NCBI GenBank assembly: GCA_017405845.1
Contig: JAFQZQ010000031.1
Span: 1 to 64,000 of the forward strand
DNA length: 64,000 nucleotides
From: Mogibacterium sp.
GTDB lineage: Bacteria > Bacillota > Clostridia > Peptostreptococcales > Anaerovoracaceae
Reading direction: 5' to 3'
Part shown: positions 8,772-17,196 of the stretch, piece after piece
How the letters are laid out: every line of letters starts with the position of its first letter
Position numbering within the stretch: position 1 is the first letter of the stretch
The notes under the pieces: generated by a model
Databases searched by the model: none
What the model saw: the letters and a program-made list of their open reading frames with translations, nothing else
Told to the model about the DNA's origin: nothing
Made by a program: the position numbers and the translations under genes

Positions 8772-8959
8772 ACTCACTATCCTCCGTTTGTAATCAGAAC
8801 TAATACAATTCAAATTACCATGCCTGCGATTCAATAGCATTCAATATGAACAAAGTTTTATCATATTCATCTGCTGAAAGATCCCATGAATGTTGTTTGC
8901 CAAAAGAGCAATTGTTACAATAAAGATACACCGTGAAAGATGAGAAACGAGGGGCCAAA

Positions 8960-10129
8960 ATGCAAAAGTTATCCAAGAAAACCGAACACTTTACGGATTC
9001 CGTGATAAGGCGCATGACCAGAATCGCCTATCAATATGATTCAATCAACCTGTCGCAGGGATTCCCGGACTTTGCTCCGCCGGAGATGCTGCTCAAAAGA
9101 CTTGGCGAGACTGCGGACATGCTCGATGTGCACCAGTATTCGATCACGTTCGGAGACCCTAAATTCCGCCGGGCGCTTGCTGAAAAGCAGAGCCGCTTCA
9201 TGGGAATGGACATCGACCCTGATACCGAGATCACCGTAACATGCGGAAGCACCGAAGCGATGATGTCATCAGTGCTGACCGTTGCGGATCCGGGTGACAA
9301 AGTCATCATATTCTCCCCTTTCTATGAAAATTACGGTGCGGATACCATTCTGTCGGGAGCAGAACCTATTTATGTGCCGCTTGTTCCACCTGACTTCCAT
9401 TTCGATCCGGAAGTTCTTGAGGATGCGTTCAGGCAGCATCCTAAGGCGTTGATACTCTGCAACCCTTCCAACCCTACCGGCAAGGTATTCACGCGCGAAG
9501 AACTTGAAATAATAGCAGCTCTGGCGATCAAATATGACACCTACGTCATTACCGATGAGGTCTATGAACATATTATTTATGAGCCATATCAGCACACCTA
9601 TATCGCTTCGCTCCCGGGCATGCGCGAACGCACCTTATCGTGCTCATCGCTCTCAAAGACATACTCTATTACGGGGTGGAGGATCGGATATGTTATCGCT
9701 CCGCCTGAGATAACCGAATGTGTCAAGAAAGTCCACGACTTTCTAACAGTAGGCGCTCCGCATCCGCTTCAGGAGGCTGTTATACCGGGCCTGCAGGCGG
9801 GTCCTGAATACTATAAGGGACTGGTTGACTTATACACTCACAAAAGAGACCTGTTCCTGAAAGGCCTCGACGACATCGGCCTGAATCATACGAATCCTCA
9901 GGGTGCTTATTACGTCCTGATGGATGTATCGGAATTCGGTTACAAAGATGATCTTGAGTTCTGCGAAGATCTGACCCGCATCGTCGGAGTGGCAGCTGTT
10001 CCGGGCTCAAGCTTCTTCAGAGAACCGGTCAATCACCTGATACGATTCCACTTCGCAAAACAGGACAGCACCTTATATGCCGCCCTGAACCGTCTTGAAT
10101 CAATCAGAAAGAAAATGCCATACAGATAA
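8960..10129 (+). CDS. PLP-dependent aminotransferase, class I (kynurenine/methionine aminotransferase-like)
   Basis: Fold-type I aminotransferase of 389 residues. The PLP lysine is in SLSKTYSITGWRIGY (about K233), the pyridine-binding aspartate is in VITDEVYEH (about D199), and CNPSNPTGK is the classic asparagine loop. The N-terminal NLSQGFPDFAPP signature is typical of the kynurenine/cysteine-conjugate/methionine aminotransferase branch. A GTG in frame at 8933 exists, but the ATG at 8960 has GAGGGG at close spacing, so it is chosen. The gene stands alone between the lipoprotein and brnQ, and could feed 2-keto acids to the Stickland pathway. The start of its terminator stem overlaps the 3' end of the gene. 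Confidence 0.88.
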   Translation: MQKLSKKTEHFTDSVIRRMTRIAYQYDSINLSQGFPDFAPPEMLLKRLGETADMLDVHQYSITFGDPKFRRALAEKQSRFMGMDIDPDTEITVTCGSTEAMMSSVLTVADPGDKVIIFSPFYENYGADTILSGAEPIYVPLVPPDFHFDPEVLEDAFRQHPKALILCNPSNPTGKVFTREELEIIAALAIKYDTYVITDEVYEHIIYEPYQHTYIASLPGMRERTLSCSSLSKTYSITGWRIGYVIAPPEITECVKKVHDFLTVGAPHPLQEAVIPGLQAGPEYYKGLVDLYTHKRDLFLKGLDDIGLNHTNPQGAYYVLMDVSEFGYKDDLEFCEDLTRIVGVAAVPGSSFFREPVNHLIRFHFAKQDSTLYAALNRLESIRKKMPYR

Positions 10130-10146
10130 GACTGTATGGCATTTTC
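10111..10146 (+). terminator. Strong intrinsic terminator after the aminotransferase gene
   Basis: A perfect 15-bp stem (10111-10125 against 10132-10146; arm GAAAATGCCATACAG) with a 6-base loop, followed by TTTTAATAA. The left arm and the stop codon overlap the end of the coding region. The A-rich left flank means it can also act on the converging brnQ transcript. Confidence 0.85.
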
Positions 10147-10226
10147 TTTTAATAAACTGTTACGAATCCGCCTACAATCATTGACGGGAACATCCTTGAG
10201 GATCTTTGCGAAATCATAGAAGGAAT

Positions 10227-11555
10227 TTATTCGCTTCTGCGTATCATGAACAACGCCGCATATACTACCAGACATACCGGCAGCCATGCCAGGCTGTAGC
10301 CCGCAAGAGGAAGCCTGTTATAAAAGCTGCTCAGACCGTCCCATCCAAGTGTAAACATATCGCTGTATCGTACCGCCAGCTGCAGAACACTCACGGCCAA
10401 AGAGCTGATCACAGCCCATTTCGCAGCCATCATGTTCACAGCTTTATCCGCTCTTCCATAAACGCAGTAGAAAATCGCTATTACGATTGCAGGCGGATAG
10501 CATGCATCAAGGATCGGGCCTATGACCTTTACTATCGTGTCCAGGTCAGCAAACGATACTATCGCCGATAAAACGCATGATATTATGCAGAAGTTGCGGT
10601 ATGAGAAAAGCTTAGGATTCTTTGAGGCAAGGAGTTCCTGCCATATCTCCGATGTCGAGGAGACGGCTCCTACCGCAGTTGTCAGAGCTGCTGTGACAAG
10701 AGCGATATTGAATAGGATGCCTCCTGTATTACCCCACAACACCCTTACCATTTCCGTGTAGAGCGCTGAGAGTGTCAGATCTATAGTGCCGCCGGTATTA
10801 GCTCCGGCTATCATATGGCCGAGAATCGTGACCGCAAGCAATCCCAGGCCCACAAATCCTATTTTTATAAGATTCCGGTTAGTGTCTCTTTCGCTTATGC
10901 CGGCATTTTTTATGCCCTGGATCACAATTATTCCGAAGAGCATGGCACATTGAAGGTCTGCCGTAGCGTATCCTTCAAGGAAACCATAGACTACCGGATT
11001 CTGATTGAATGACGGTGGCGCCCATACGTCGCTTATCGGGCACAGGATGCTCTTTGTTATTACAGCTGTCACCACGACAATAAGTATCGGGAACAATATC
11101 TTTCCTATCTTATCAATTACCTTTCCCGGATTAACGACGAACCAGTATGTGATCAGGTAGTAAATAACTGAGAAAGATATCACAGGCAGCATGCTTTCGC
11201 TCTGCAGTCCGGTGATCTGTACGATGCCCGCCCATGCAGCCGCGCTCATTCTAGGCACCATGTAAAGAGGTCCGATCACAAAAATCGTCAGAGCCACGAA
11301 AAACGTTCCGAATCCAAGCGACAGGCGCTTCGAAAGCTCAAGGAAGGTGCCGTCACCGCGCGCCAGTGCAAGGTATCCAAAGTACGGTAGAATAACTCCT
11401 GAAAGCAGGACTCCGATAAAAACCGGCCACAAAGCCGTACCGGCATCCTTACCCCACTGAACAGGAAAAAGCATGCATGCTGCTCCGAAGTGCATCGAGA
11501 ACAGTGCTCCTCCCATTATCAGCAATTCTTTTACTCCGAGATCCTTCCTCATCAT
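10227..11555 (-). CDS. brnQ: Branched-chain amino acid:cation symporter, BrnQ/LIVCS family
   Basis: Polytopic membrane transporter of 442 residues with about 12 hydrophobic helices. The N-terminal GGALFSMHFGAACMLFPVQW matches the BrnQ family pattern (ALFSMFFGAGNLIFPP), as does GPLYMVPRMSAAAW further on. It is expected to import leucine, isoleucine and valine with Na+. Two ATG codons lie side by side (11555, 11552) with GGAGGA upstream. A tiny membrane-peptide gene and a hairpin lie between it and the divergent LysR gene, which is the likely regulator. Branched-chain uptake would supply substrate to the Stickland cluster further along the window. Confidence 0.9.
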   Translation of the reverse strand: MMRKDLGVKELLIMGGALFSMHFGAACMLFPVQWGKDAGTALWPVFIGVLLSGVILPYFGYLALARGDGTFLELSKRLSLGFGTFFVALTIFVIGPLYMVPRMSAAAWAGIVQITGLQSESMLPVISFSVIYYLITYWFVVNPGKVIDKIGKILFPILIVVVTAVITKSILCPISDVWAPPSFNQNPVVYGFLEGYATADLQCAMLFGIIVIQGIKNAGISERDTNRNLIKIGFVGLGLLAVTILGHMIAGANTGGTIDLTLSALYTEMVRVLWGNTGGILFNIALVTAALTTAVGAVSSTSEIWQELLASKNPKLFSYRNFCIISCVLSAIVSFADLDTIVKVIGPILDACYPPAIVIAIFYCVYGRADKAVNMMAAKWAVISSLAVSVLQLAVRYSDMFTLGWDGLSSFYNRLPLAGYSLAWLPVCLVVYAALFMIRRSE

Positions 11556-11606
11556 GTCTTCCTCCGCATTTTATTCTACCACATCGTCGCTTTTTATTTA
11601 TGCGGA

Positions 11607-11635
11607 AAGCGACGGCAGCTCGCGGCTGCCATCGC
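11607..11635 (-). other. Hairpin in the leader between small membrane peptide and brnQ
   Basis: GCGACGGCAGC and GCTGCCATCGC form an 11-bp stem with one mismatch around a short TCGCG loop. It lies between the 29-codon reading frame and brnQ. The run after the stem on the minus strand (CTTTCC) is too poor in T for a standard terminator, so attenuation or mRNA processing is more likely. Confidence 0.45.
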
Positions 11636-11668
11636 CTTCATATTTGATATAGACTTTTTAAAAGGTTT

Positions 11669-11758
11669 TTACTTTTTTTCTGATGGTACTAATTCAGTAA
11701 CCTTTACCATTATGAATGTCATGAGTGCTGTGTAAGCCATTGTGATGAGAATATCCAT
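11669..11758 (-). CDS. 29-residue predicted membrane peptide upstream of brnQ
   Basis: Short reading frame starting at ATG 11758 with a full AAGGAGGT ribosome-binding site at ideal spacing, stopping with TAA at 11669. The product begins MDILITMAYTALMTFIMVKV and ends in a short charged tail (ELVPSEKK), which is one membrane-spanning segment with a small soluble end. It points the same way as brnQ and precedes it by about 110 bp, so it is probably in the same transcript. Possible roles are a transporter accessory subunit or a leader whose translation affects the hairpin that follows; neither is proven. The strong ribosome-binding site and membrane-like composition are the main reasons to believe it is real. 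Confidence 0.6.
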   Translation of the reverse strand: MDILITMAYTALMTFIMVKVTELVPSEKK

Positions 11759-11842
11759 TTCGTACCTCCTTATATTCATTTATCTCCGGACCTTTATCAG
11801 GTCTTTCTTTCTGATCACAATATACCGCACATTTATCTTGAT

Positions 11843-11880
11843 GAAAAATTAATAGTTATGATGCTTGATATTAATTTTTC
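11843..11880. promoter_or_regulatory. 12-bp palindrome in the brnQ/LysR divergent intergenic region
   Basis: GAAAAATTAATA (11843-11854) and its exact reverse complement (11869-11880) are separated by 14 bases. Position between two divergent genes, one of them a LysR regulator, makes it a likely operator. LysR sites are usually interrupted palindromes with a T-N11-A core, which this sequence can accommodate. Confidence 0.5.
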
Positions 11881-11933
11881 TAACATATAAAATATACGCG
11901 GAACAATTGCGCTGAAGCGGAAAAGAGGCTGTA

Positions 11934-12803
11934 ATGAATACTTTCAAGATGGTAAAAGTCTTTCTCACTTCCATAGACTGCGGAAGCTTCACAAAAGCCG
12001 CAGAAATTCTCGGATACACCCAGTCCAATCTGACGCAGATGATGAAGGCTTTTGAAGATGAGCTGGGAATACCTCTGCTCATCAAAACCAAGAGAGGCGT
12101 AGAGCCTACAAGTGAAGCAACACTTCTTATACCCGCCATGCGCGCAATGGCAGCTCAGGAGGAACGCTTCCTTCAGGAAGCAGATGAGATCCGCGGGCTT
12201 CACAGAGGCTCTATACGTATCGGCTCATACGTAAGCACTTCCTCCACATGGCTCCCGCAGGTTATTGGACATTATCAGTCAGCTTTTCCCGAAGTGGAAT
12301 TCAACATAGTTGAAAGCGGACAGGGAGAAATGCTGCGCGGACTGCTTGCCGGAGATCTCGATTTGGCGCTGATGAGCGCACCTGAAAACAACGAGGTGGA
12401 TTTCATACCTGTACTGGAAGATCCAATGGTTGTAGTATTTCCTCCGGATCACGCTCTCTCGGATTATGACTATGTCCCTTTGGAAAAACTGCAGGACTAC
12501 CCTCTCATAATGACATATCGCGAATATGACACCGATGCCAACAATATTCTTCTCAGTGCCGGTCTTGATACTTCCGTAAAGTACCGGTCAAAAGACGATT
12601 TTGCCGTTCTTTCGATGGTGCAGCACGGCCTCGGCATATCCATACTCCCTGAGCTGACTCTGGAGAGATTCCCGGGAAGCTATGACTACCGCATGCTTGA
12701 TCCCGAATTCTACCGCTCTCTTGGCATAGGTATCAGATCAATAAAAGAAGCGGGCCCTCTCGCCCGCTCCGTTATCAGCTATATTAAAGACAATATACGA
12801 TAG
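11934..12803 (+). CDS. LysR-family transcriptional regulator (divergent from brnQ)
   Basis: Regulator of 289 residues with an N-terminal winged helix-turn-helix (about 1-60; GSFTKAAEILGYTQSNLTQMM) and a C-terminal periplasmic-binding-protein-like effector domain beginning near GSIRIGSYVSTSSTW. LysR proteins usually control a divergent gene together with a small co-inducer. Here the divergent unit is the small membrane peptide and brnQ, so branched-chain amino acid uptake is the probable target. AAGAGG lies before the ATG. A perfect 12-bp palindrome lies in the shared intergenic region. Confidence 0.88.
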   Translation: MNTFKMVKVFLTSIDCGSFTKAAEILGYTQSNLTQMMKAFEDELGIPLLIKTKRGVEPTSEATLLIPAMRAMAAQEERFLQEADEIRGLHRGSIRIGSYVSTSSTWLPQVIGHYQSAFPEVEFNIVESGQGEMLRGLLAGDLDLALMSAPENNEVDFIPVLEDPMVVVFPPDHALSDYDYVPLEKLQDYPLIMTYREYDTDANNILLSAGLDTSVKYRSKDDFAVLSMVQHGLGISILPELTLERFPGSYDYRMLDPEFYRSLGIGIRSIKEAGPLARSVISYIKDNIR

Positions 12804-12810
12804 TCCGTTA

Positions 12811-14319
12811 TCACGGTCTCAGCTCAAGATAGAGATCTCTGTACTTCCATGCTGATGCTTCCCATGACACGTCTTTTGCCATGTTTCTCTGCACCATTTC
12901 ATCCCAGTGCCAGCGGTCAGTGAAGTATACAGTCTTTGCACGGTTCACAGCATCATAGAGCAGCCCTGCTTCATACCTGTCAAATGTAAAGCCGTTTCCG
13001 CTCTGATAGAACACGTTGTATGGCTCAACTGTATCTTTCAGTCCGCCGGTCTCACGGACCACCGGAACGGTTCCGTAACGCATGGCGATTAGCTGTGTAA
13101 GTCCACATGGCTCAAACAGTGAAGGAACCAGCAGAGCATCTGCACCTGCATAGATCCTGTGTGCTCTTGACTCATCGTACATGATGCATGAGCATACGCT
13201 GCCCTTGTACCAGTTCTCGAAGTTGCGGAACGATGCCTCATAAACGGCATCGCCTGTGCCGAGCACCACTATCTGTGTATTGCCGTCGATGAGTCCCGGA
13301 AGGATCTCATTGACCAGATCAAGACCTTTCTGATTCGTCAGACGGGAGATCAGGCCTATCACGAACTTGCTGTCATCTACCTCCAGTCCGAGCTCCTTCT
13401 GCAGAGCACGCTTGTTTTCCTTCTTTTTATCCAGCACTTCCGTGATATCGTAAGGCGCTGCGATTCTTGTGTCTGTCTTAGGATCCCACTGCACAACATC
13501 TATGCCGTTAACGATACCGCGCAGCTTTCCGGAATGATGGCGTATATGTGCGTCCAGGCCGTCTCCGAAGAACGGAGTCTGTATCTCTCCCGCATAAGTT
13601 TCACTGACTGTAGTGATCGCATCAGCATATGCAAGTCCCGCTTTCAGCATGTTTGCGTCTTCATAGCCGGTCTTGAATACATCGATATTGAAAACATCAT
13701 CAGGTAGGTTAGTCCAGTAACGCAGTGTAGGGATATTGTAAACGCCCTGGAAACGCAGGTTGTGTATTGTCAGCACTGTCTTTGCATCTTTGATCGCCGT
13801 ATTGGCAAACTGTGTACGCAGCATCACAGGCACAAGGCTTGCCTGCCAGTCATGGCAGTGGATCACGTCAGGTACCCAGTCCATATAATTGAGTGCTGCC
13901 AGAGCAGCCTTGCAGAAGTAGCAGTATTTAGGAATGTCATCTACAAGACTTACATACGGATTGCCGCTTGTGAAGAAGTAGTCGTTATCGATGAAATCAT
14001 ATACGACTCCATCCCATACGTATTCCATAATGCCAACATAGTATGGTGTACCGTCAGCACACAGATCCATGTTGAATGATCCGCGATATACCATCTTCTC
14101 CTGATATTCCCATGGAATGCAGTGATAGCGCGGAAGGATAACCTTAACGTCGCAGTTAAGTGCGGCAAGAGCCTTCGGCAGAGCGTACATTACGTCGCCA
14201 AGGCCGCCCGTCTTCACGAACGGGTAGCACTCGGAACCGATAAAAGCGATACTCCTTCTTGGCTGCGGAAGTGTATTCTCAACCACCGCTTCTTTATTCA
14301 TTGTTTCTTCTTTAGCCAT
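12811..14319 (-). CDS. glgA: Glycogen synthase (ADP-glucose, GT5 family)
   Basis: Transfers glucose from ADP-glucose to growing glycogen chains. The N-terminal KTGGLGDV motif (36-43) binds the sugar nucleotide, and the C-terminal EPCGLTQLIAMRYGTVPVV and ETGGLKDTV are family signatures. The 502-residue length is slightly above the usual 480 because of a 20-residue N-terminal lead. CAGGAGAAG precedes the ATG at 14319. It follows the GH13 gene by 22 bp on the same strand, forming a glycogen metabolism pair. No other glg genes are in view. Confidence 0.93.
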   Translation of the reverse strand: MAKEETMNKEAVVENTLPQPRRSIAFIGSECYPFVKTGGLGDVMYALPKALAALNCDVKVILPRYHCIPWEYQEKMVYRGSFNMDLCADGTPYYVGIMEYVWDGVVYDFIDNDYFFTSGNPYVSLVDDIPKYCYFCKAALAALNYMDWVPDVIHCHDWQASLVPVMLRTQFANTAIKDAKTVLTIHNLRFQGVYNIPTLRYWTNLPDDVFNIDVFKTGYEDANMLKAGLAYADAITTVSETYAGEIQTPFFGDGLDAHIRHHSGKLRGIVNGIDVVQWDPKTDTRIAAPYDITEVLDKKKENKRALQKELGLEVDDSKFVIGLISRLTNQKGLDLVNEILPGLIDGNTQIVVLGTGDAVYEASFRNFENWYKGSVCSCIMYDESRAHRIYAGADALLVPSLFEPCGLTQLIAMRYGTVPVVRETGGLKDTVEPYNVFYQSGNGFTFDRYEAGLLYDAVNRAKTVYFTDRWHWDEMVQRNMAKDVSWEASAWKYRDLYLELRP

Positions 14320-14341
14320 TATTCTTCTCCTGTTTAATTAC

Positions 14342-15916
14342 CTACCGAAAACTCTTTACCCAGTTCAGCAAAGAATCTCTGTATACATTTTCTCTTACAT
14401 CCTGCATCATGCGGTCTGTAACCGGACCGTTTGCGGCCAGCCTTGCCAGGACTTCAGCCTGAAGTTCTTCAACGCTCATCTCTTCAAGGCTTTTGCCGGG
14501 CTCAGCCCTGCGTGGCATCTCTTCAGGCATTTCCGCCTGTTTTTCTTCAGCAACCGATTTCTGAGGATGATACTCGATCGGTTCGTAATGCTTCCTCTCC
14601 GAAGCCGGTATCCATATCTCAGCGCTGTTGCCTTCGATTGAGAACCTCAGTCTGCCATTATCGGAAGAAATCTCCCCGCCGCGCAGTGCTCCGGTATATG
14701 AACCATCCAGCGCCAGATCGAAATGCTCTTCCTGATCACTGTTCGCGACGCTTACGAGTATGTCTCCGCGCATGAAAGCGTACTTTGTAGTAGTCAGATC
14801 TATCTCGCGATAATCGCCATACCACAGCGCGGATTCCTCTCCATATATCTTTCCCAGAGCTTTTATAATCTGCAGCGAAGCATTGTCCCCTGCTGACAGT
14901 TCGTCCAGTGAGAGCGCCGGTCGCAGCGATGCGTCAGAACCTCTTTCCTTTCTGCCTTCTATGCCGAACTCCGATCCGTAATAAACAGATGGGATCCCCG
15001 GTAATGTATATAATAACACATGTACAGGCAGGAAATGTCTTTTATCCCTCAGTTTTGTCATGATGCGTTCCACATCATGATTGTCTGCGAAATCATACAG
15101 GTGCACGCTGTCGCCCAGACCCATGTCTCTCTGACGGCGTATGGTGTGCGCAATTTCAAAATAGTTATGATCGTTATGAGCGCTGTACAGAGCCTTATGC
15201 AAGGCATAGTTGGTTACCGAATGCAGTGTGCGCTCATTGACCCAGCGGCCGTATTCGCCATGTATTACCTCGCCCATCAGCCAGAAATCTTCCTTGATGC
15301 TGTCAGCGAGCCCCCGCAAATCGCGCATGAACCCCTGATCAAGCACATCGGCAGCATCAAGCCTGAGCCCGTCGATATCGAATTCAGATACCCAGAAGCG
15401 AACAGTATCGAAATGATAATTTCTCACTTCCGGCTCATGCATATTGAGCTTAGGCAGCAGGTCGTGTCCTCCCCAGTTGTCGTAAGATAAGCCGTCGTTA
15501 TAGCTGTTATTTCCCCAGAAATTTACATTGCAATACCAGTTTCTGTAAGGGCTTCCCTCTCTTTTTTCTTTCAGATCGCGGAATGCGAAGAATTCACGTC
15601 CTGTATGATTGAATACTCCGTCAAGAATAACGCGTATCCCGTTTTGGTGACAATAGCGGACAAGTTCTTTCAGGTCCTCGTTATCGCCCAGTCTCTCATC
15701 GACCGTGCGGTAATCTGATGTATCATATCCATGCAGTCCGGATGAAAAGCACGGGCCGAAATACAGAGCGGTAAAACCGCAATTCTTCATATGATCTACC
15801 CACTTTTTCAGTTCCGGAATTCTGTGTACTGTCCCACTATGGTCATTGTGCTCCGGAGCTCCCAGCAGCCCCAGAGGATATATATGATAAAAAACAGCTT
15901 CTTCGTACCAAGCCAT
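14342..15916 (-). CDS. GH13 family alpha-glucan hydrolase with C-terminal extension
   Basis: Cytoplasmic alpha-amylase-superfamily enzyme (524 residues, no signal peptide). The (beta/alpha)8 motifs are present: DGVFNHTG, GLRLDAAD with nucleophile D187, MGEVIHG with acid/base E216, and FADNHDVERI with D281. It probably cleaves maltodextrins or glycogen branches in the manner of neopullulanase-like enzymes. After the beta-sandwich domain (ending about 430) there is an unusual tail of about 85 residues rich in Glu and Pro, ending in a predicted amphipathic helix region (SVEELQAEVLARLAANG). The tail is not part of standard GH13 enzymes. It sits directly upstream of glgA. Confidence 0.9.
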   Translation of the reverse strand: MAWYEEAVFYHIYPLGLLGAPEHNDHSGTVHRIPELKKWVDHMKNCGFTALYFGPCFSSGLHGYDTSDYRTVDERLGDNEDLKELVRYCHQNGIRVILDGVFNHTGREFFAFRDLKEKREGSPYRNWYCNVNFWGNNSYNDGLSYDNWGGHDLLPKLNMHEPEVRNYHFDTVRFWVSEFDIDGLRLDAADVLDQGFMRDLRGLADSIKEDFWLMGEVIHGEYGRWVNERTLHSVTNYALHKALYSAHNDHNYFEIAHTIRRQRDMGLGDSVHLYDFADNHDVERIMTKLRDKRHFLPVHVLLYTLPGIPSVYYGSEFGIEGRKERGSDASLRPALSLDELSAGDNASLQIIKALGKIYGEESALWYGDYREIDLTTTKYAFMRGDILVSVANSDQEEHFDLALDGSYTGALRGGEISSDNGRLRFSIEGNSAEIWIPASERKHYEPIEYHPQKSVAEEKQAEMPEEMPRRAEPGKSLEEMSVEELQAEVLARLAANGPVTDRMMQDVRENVYRDSLLNWVKSFR

Positions 15917-15975
15917 TCGCTTTATTCTCCTTTCAAAGGTGCATCATACTCAAAAAAAGTACAATGTCAACAATT

Positions 15976-17196
15976 TCACTCATTATTTGAATCGTTTTTT
16001 TGCACCTCATCCGTATCGGTATCGGTATCGGTTTCTGCTTTTTTCTCCGGTACCGGCACCAGGTCATCCATACTCAGCGTTGTGCCGTCACCTGTATAAC
16101 CGGTCATAAATACCCTGCAGTCTGAAATGTCTCCGTACACGCATATGCGGAGCTTCGTGCCTTTCTCTACGCTAAGCACAGCTGCTACGTCTTCAGGGTT
16201 GTCGCTGAGCGAAGCTTCAGATCTGTCGTCTGTGCGCAGCGGAAATCCCGGTCTCTCATAGATTAAGATTCCCGGATCTCCTTTCGAAACCGTATAGACT
16301 GCCAGATTGAAGTCACTATCCGCAGTATATTCAATAACGGTGGCTTCGTTTATGTCCAGATAGCATATACCGGTGGCCTGCTCTGTCTTCAGATGACTGC
16401 ATGAGAGTTTTACCTTGGAAACCTTTCTGTTGGTTTCATTGACAGCAACCCACACGTAATACTCTTTTCCCTCCTGCAGCATGCAGATCTCATTTGTTAT
16501 GCCTACGCCGAGTTCGTCTGAAGACGAAACCGCTGACAACGTCGAGAAGCCCGTTGATGAATCTTTTGAAACTATTGAATTCTCAAATTTGTAGTATCCG
16601 GTCTCAGGCGGGATGAACGACGCGCATGACTGTCCTTCAGCCTTTACCTTCAGTGTCACCGATTCACCCACCGAAAGCGACTGAGGGCCTTCCTCACTTG
16701 TATCCTTCTCTATTGTCAGCACAAATGATCCGGATAGCTCCTCTATATCATCATCCTTGAGCGGCTGCGCGAAGATCAGCACAAAGCAGTCCCTTGACTC
16801 CTGAAGGGGTATGCTTTCTGATATCTCATTCTTCGGCCCTCCGGAGGCACGGGCACGGTTATCCGCAGTAAAATATTCGTCTAAATTTCTGTCCACGGCA
16901 CTCATGGAGACCAGCGCTTCCGTGTTGCTCTCAATATTCGTGATTGTGAAAATATAATTGCCGCTTTCCGAAGGTGTAAAGCAGTAGAATGGGATCGTCT
17001 GGGTTTTGGACGGATCATCATAATTGTAAACAAAAGATATCTCAGTGGCCTGCTCCGTACTGAGCTCTTTTGCGCCAAATTTCAGAAACATTCCCGGATT
17101 GCGGATCATGAGAATAAACAGTACGGCTGCCGCAATCACTGCAATCAGAATGATCACTCCCAGTATCTTCAGTATCTTTTTCTTTTTCATTCTCAA
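15976..17196 (-). CDS. Membrane-anchored extracytoplasmic protein of unknown function
   Basis: A 406-residue protein with a basic N-terminus (KKKKILK) and one membrane helix (about 10-32), so most of it faces outside. The body is rich in beta-type sequence with repeated motifs of the kind STEQATEISFVY and LKTEQATGICYL, plus CFTPSESGNYIFTI and FIPPETGYYKFE, suggesting two related sandwich domains similar in style to pre-peptidase C-terminal domains. The C-terminus carries a TDTDTDTDE run encoded by a short repeat. Its start overlaps the end of the preceding gene by 4 bp. I do not recognise a function; a surface binding or adhesion role would fit. Confidence 0.6.
   Translation of the reverse strand: MRMKKKKILKILGVIILIAVIAAAVLFILMIRNPGMFLKFGAKELSTEQATEISFVYNYDDPSKTQTIPFYCFTPSESGNYIFTITNIESNTEALVSMSAVDRNLDEYFTADNRARASGGPKNEISESIPLQESRDCFVLIFAQPLKDDDIEELSGSFVLTIEKDTSEEGPQSLSVGESVTLKVKAEGQSCASFIPPETGYYKFENSIVSKDSSTGFSTLSAVSSSDELGVGITNEICMLQEGKEYYVWVAVNETNRKVSKVKLSCSHLKTEQATGICYLDINEATVIEYTADSDFNLAVYTVSKGDPGILIYERPGFPLRTDDRSEASLSDNPEDVAAVLSVEKGTKLRICVYGDISDCRVFMTGYTGDGTTLSMDDLVPVPEKKAETDTDTDTDEVQKNDSNNE

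Noticed and set aside
16010..16035. Short repeat encoding TDTDTDTD as a phase-variable tract
   Set aside because: Units are six bases long, so changes keep the frame; it only lengthens a tail.
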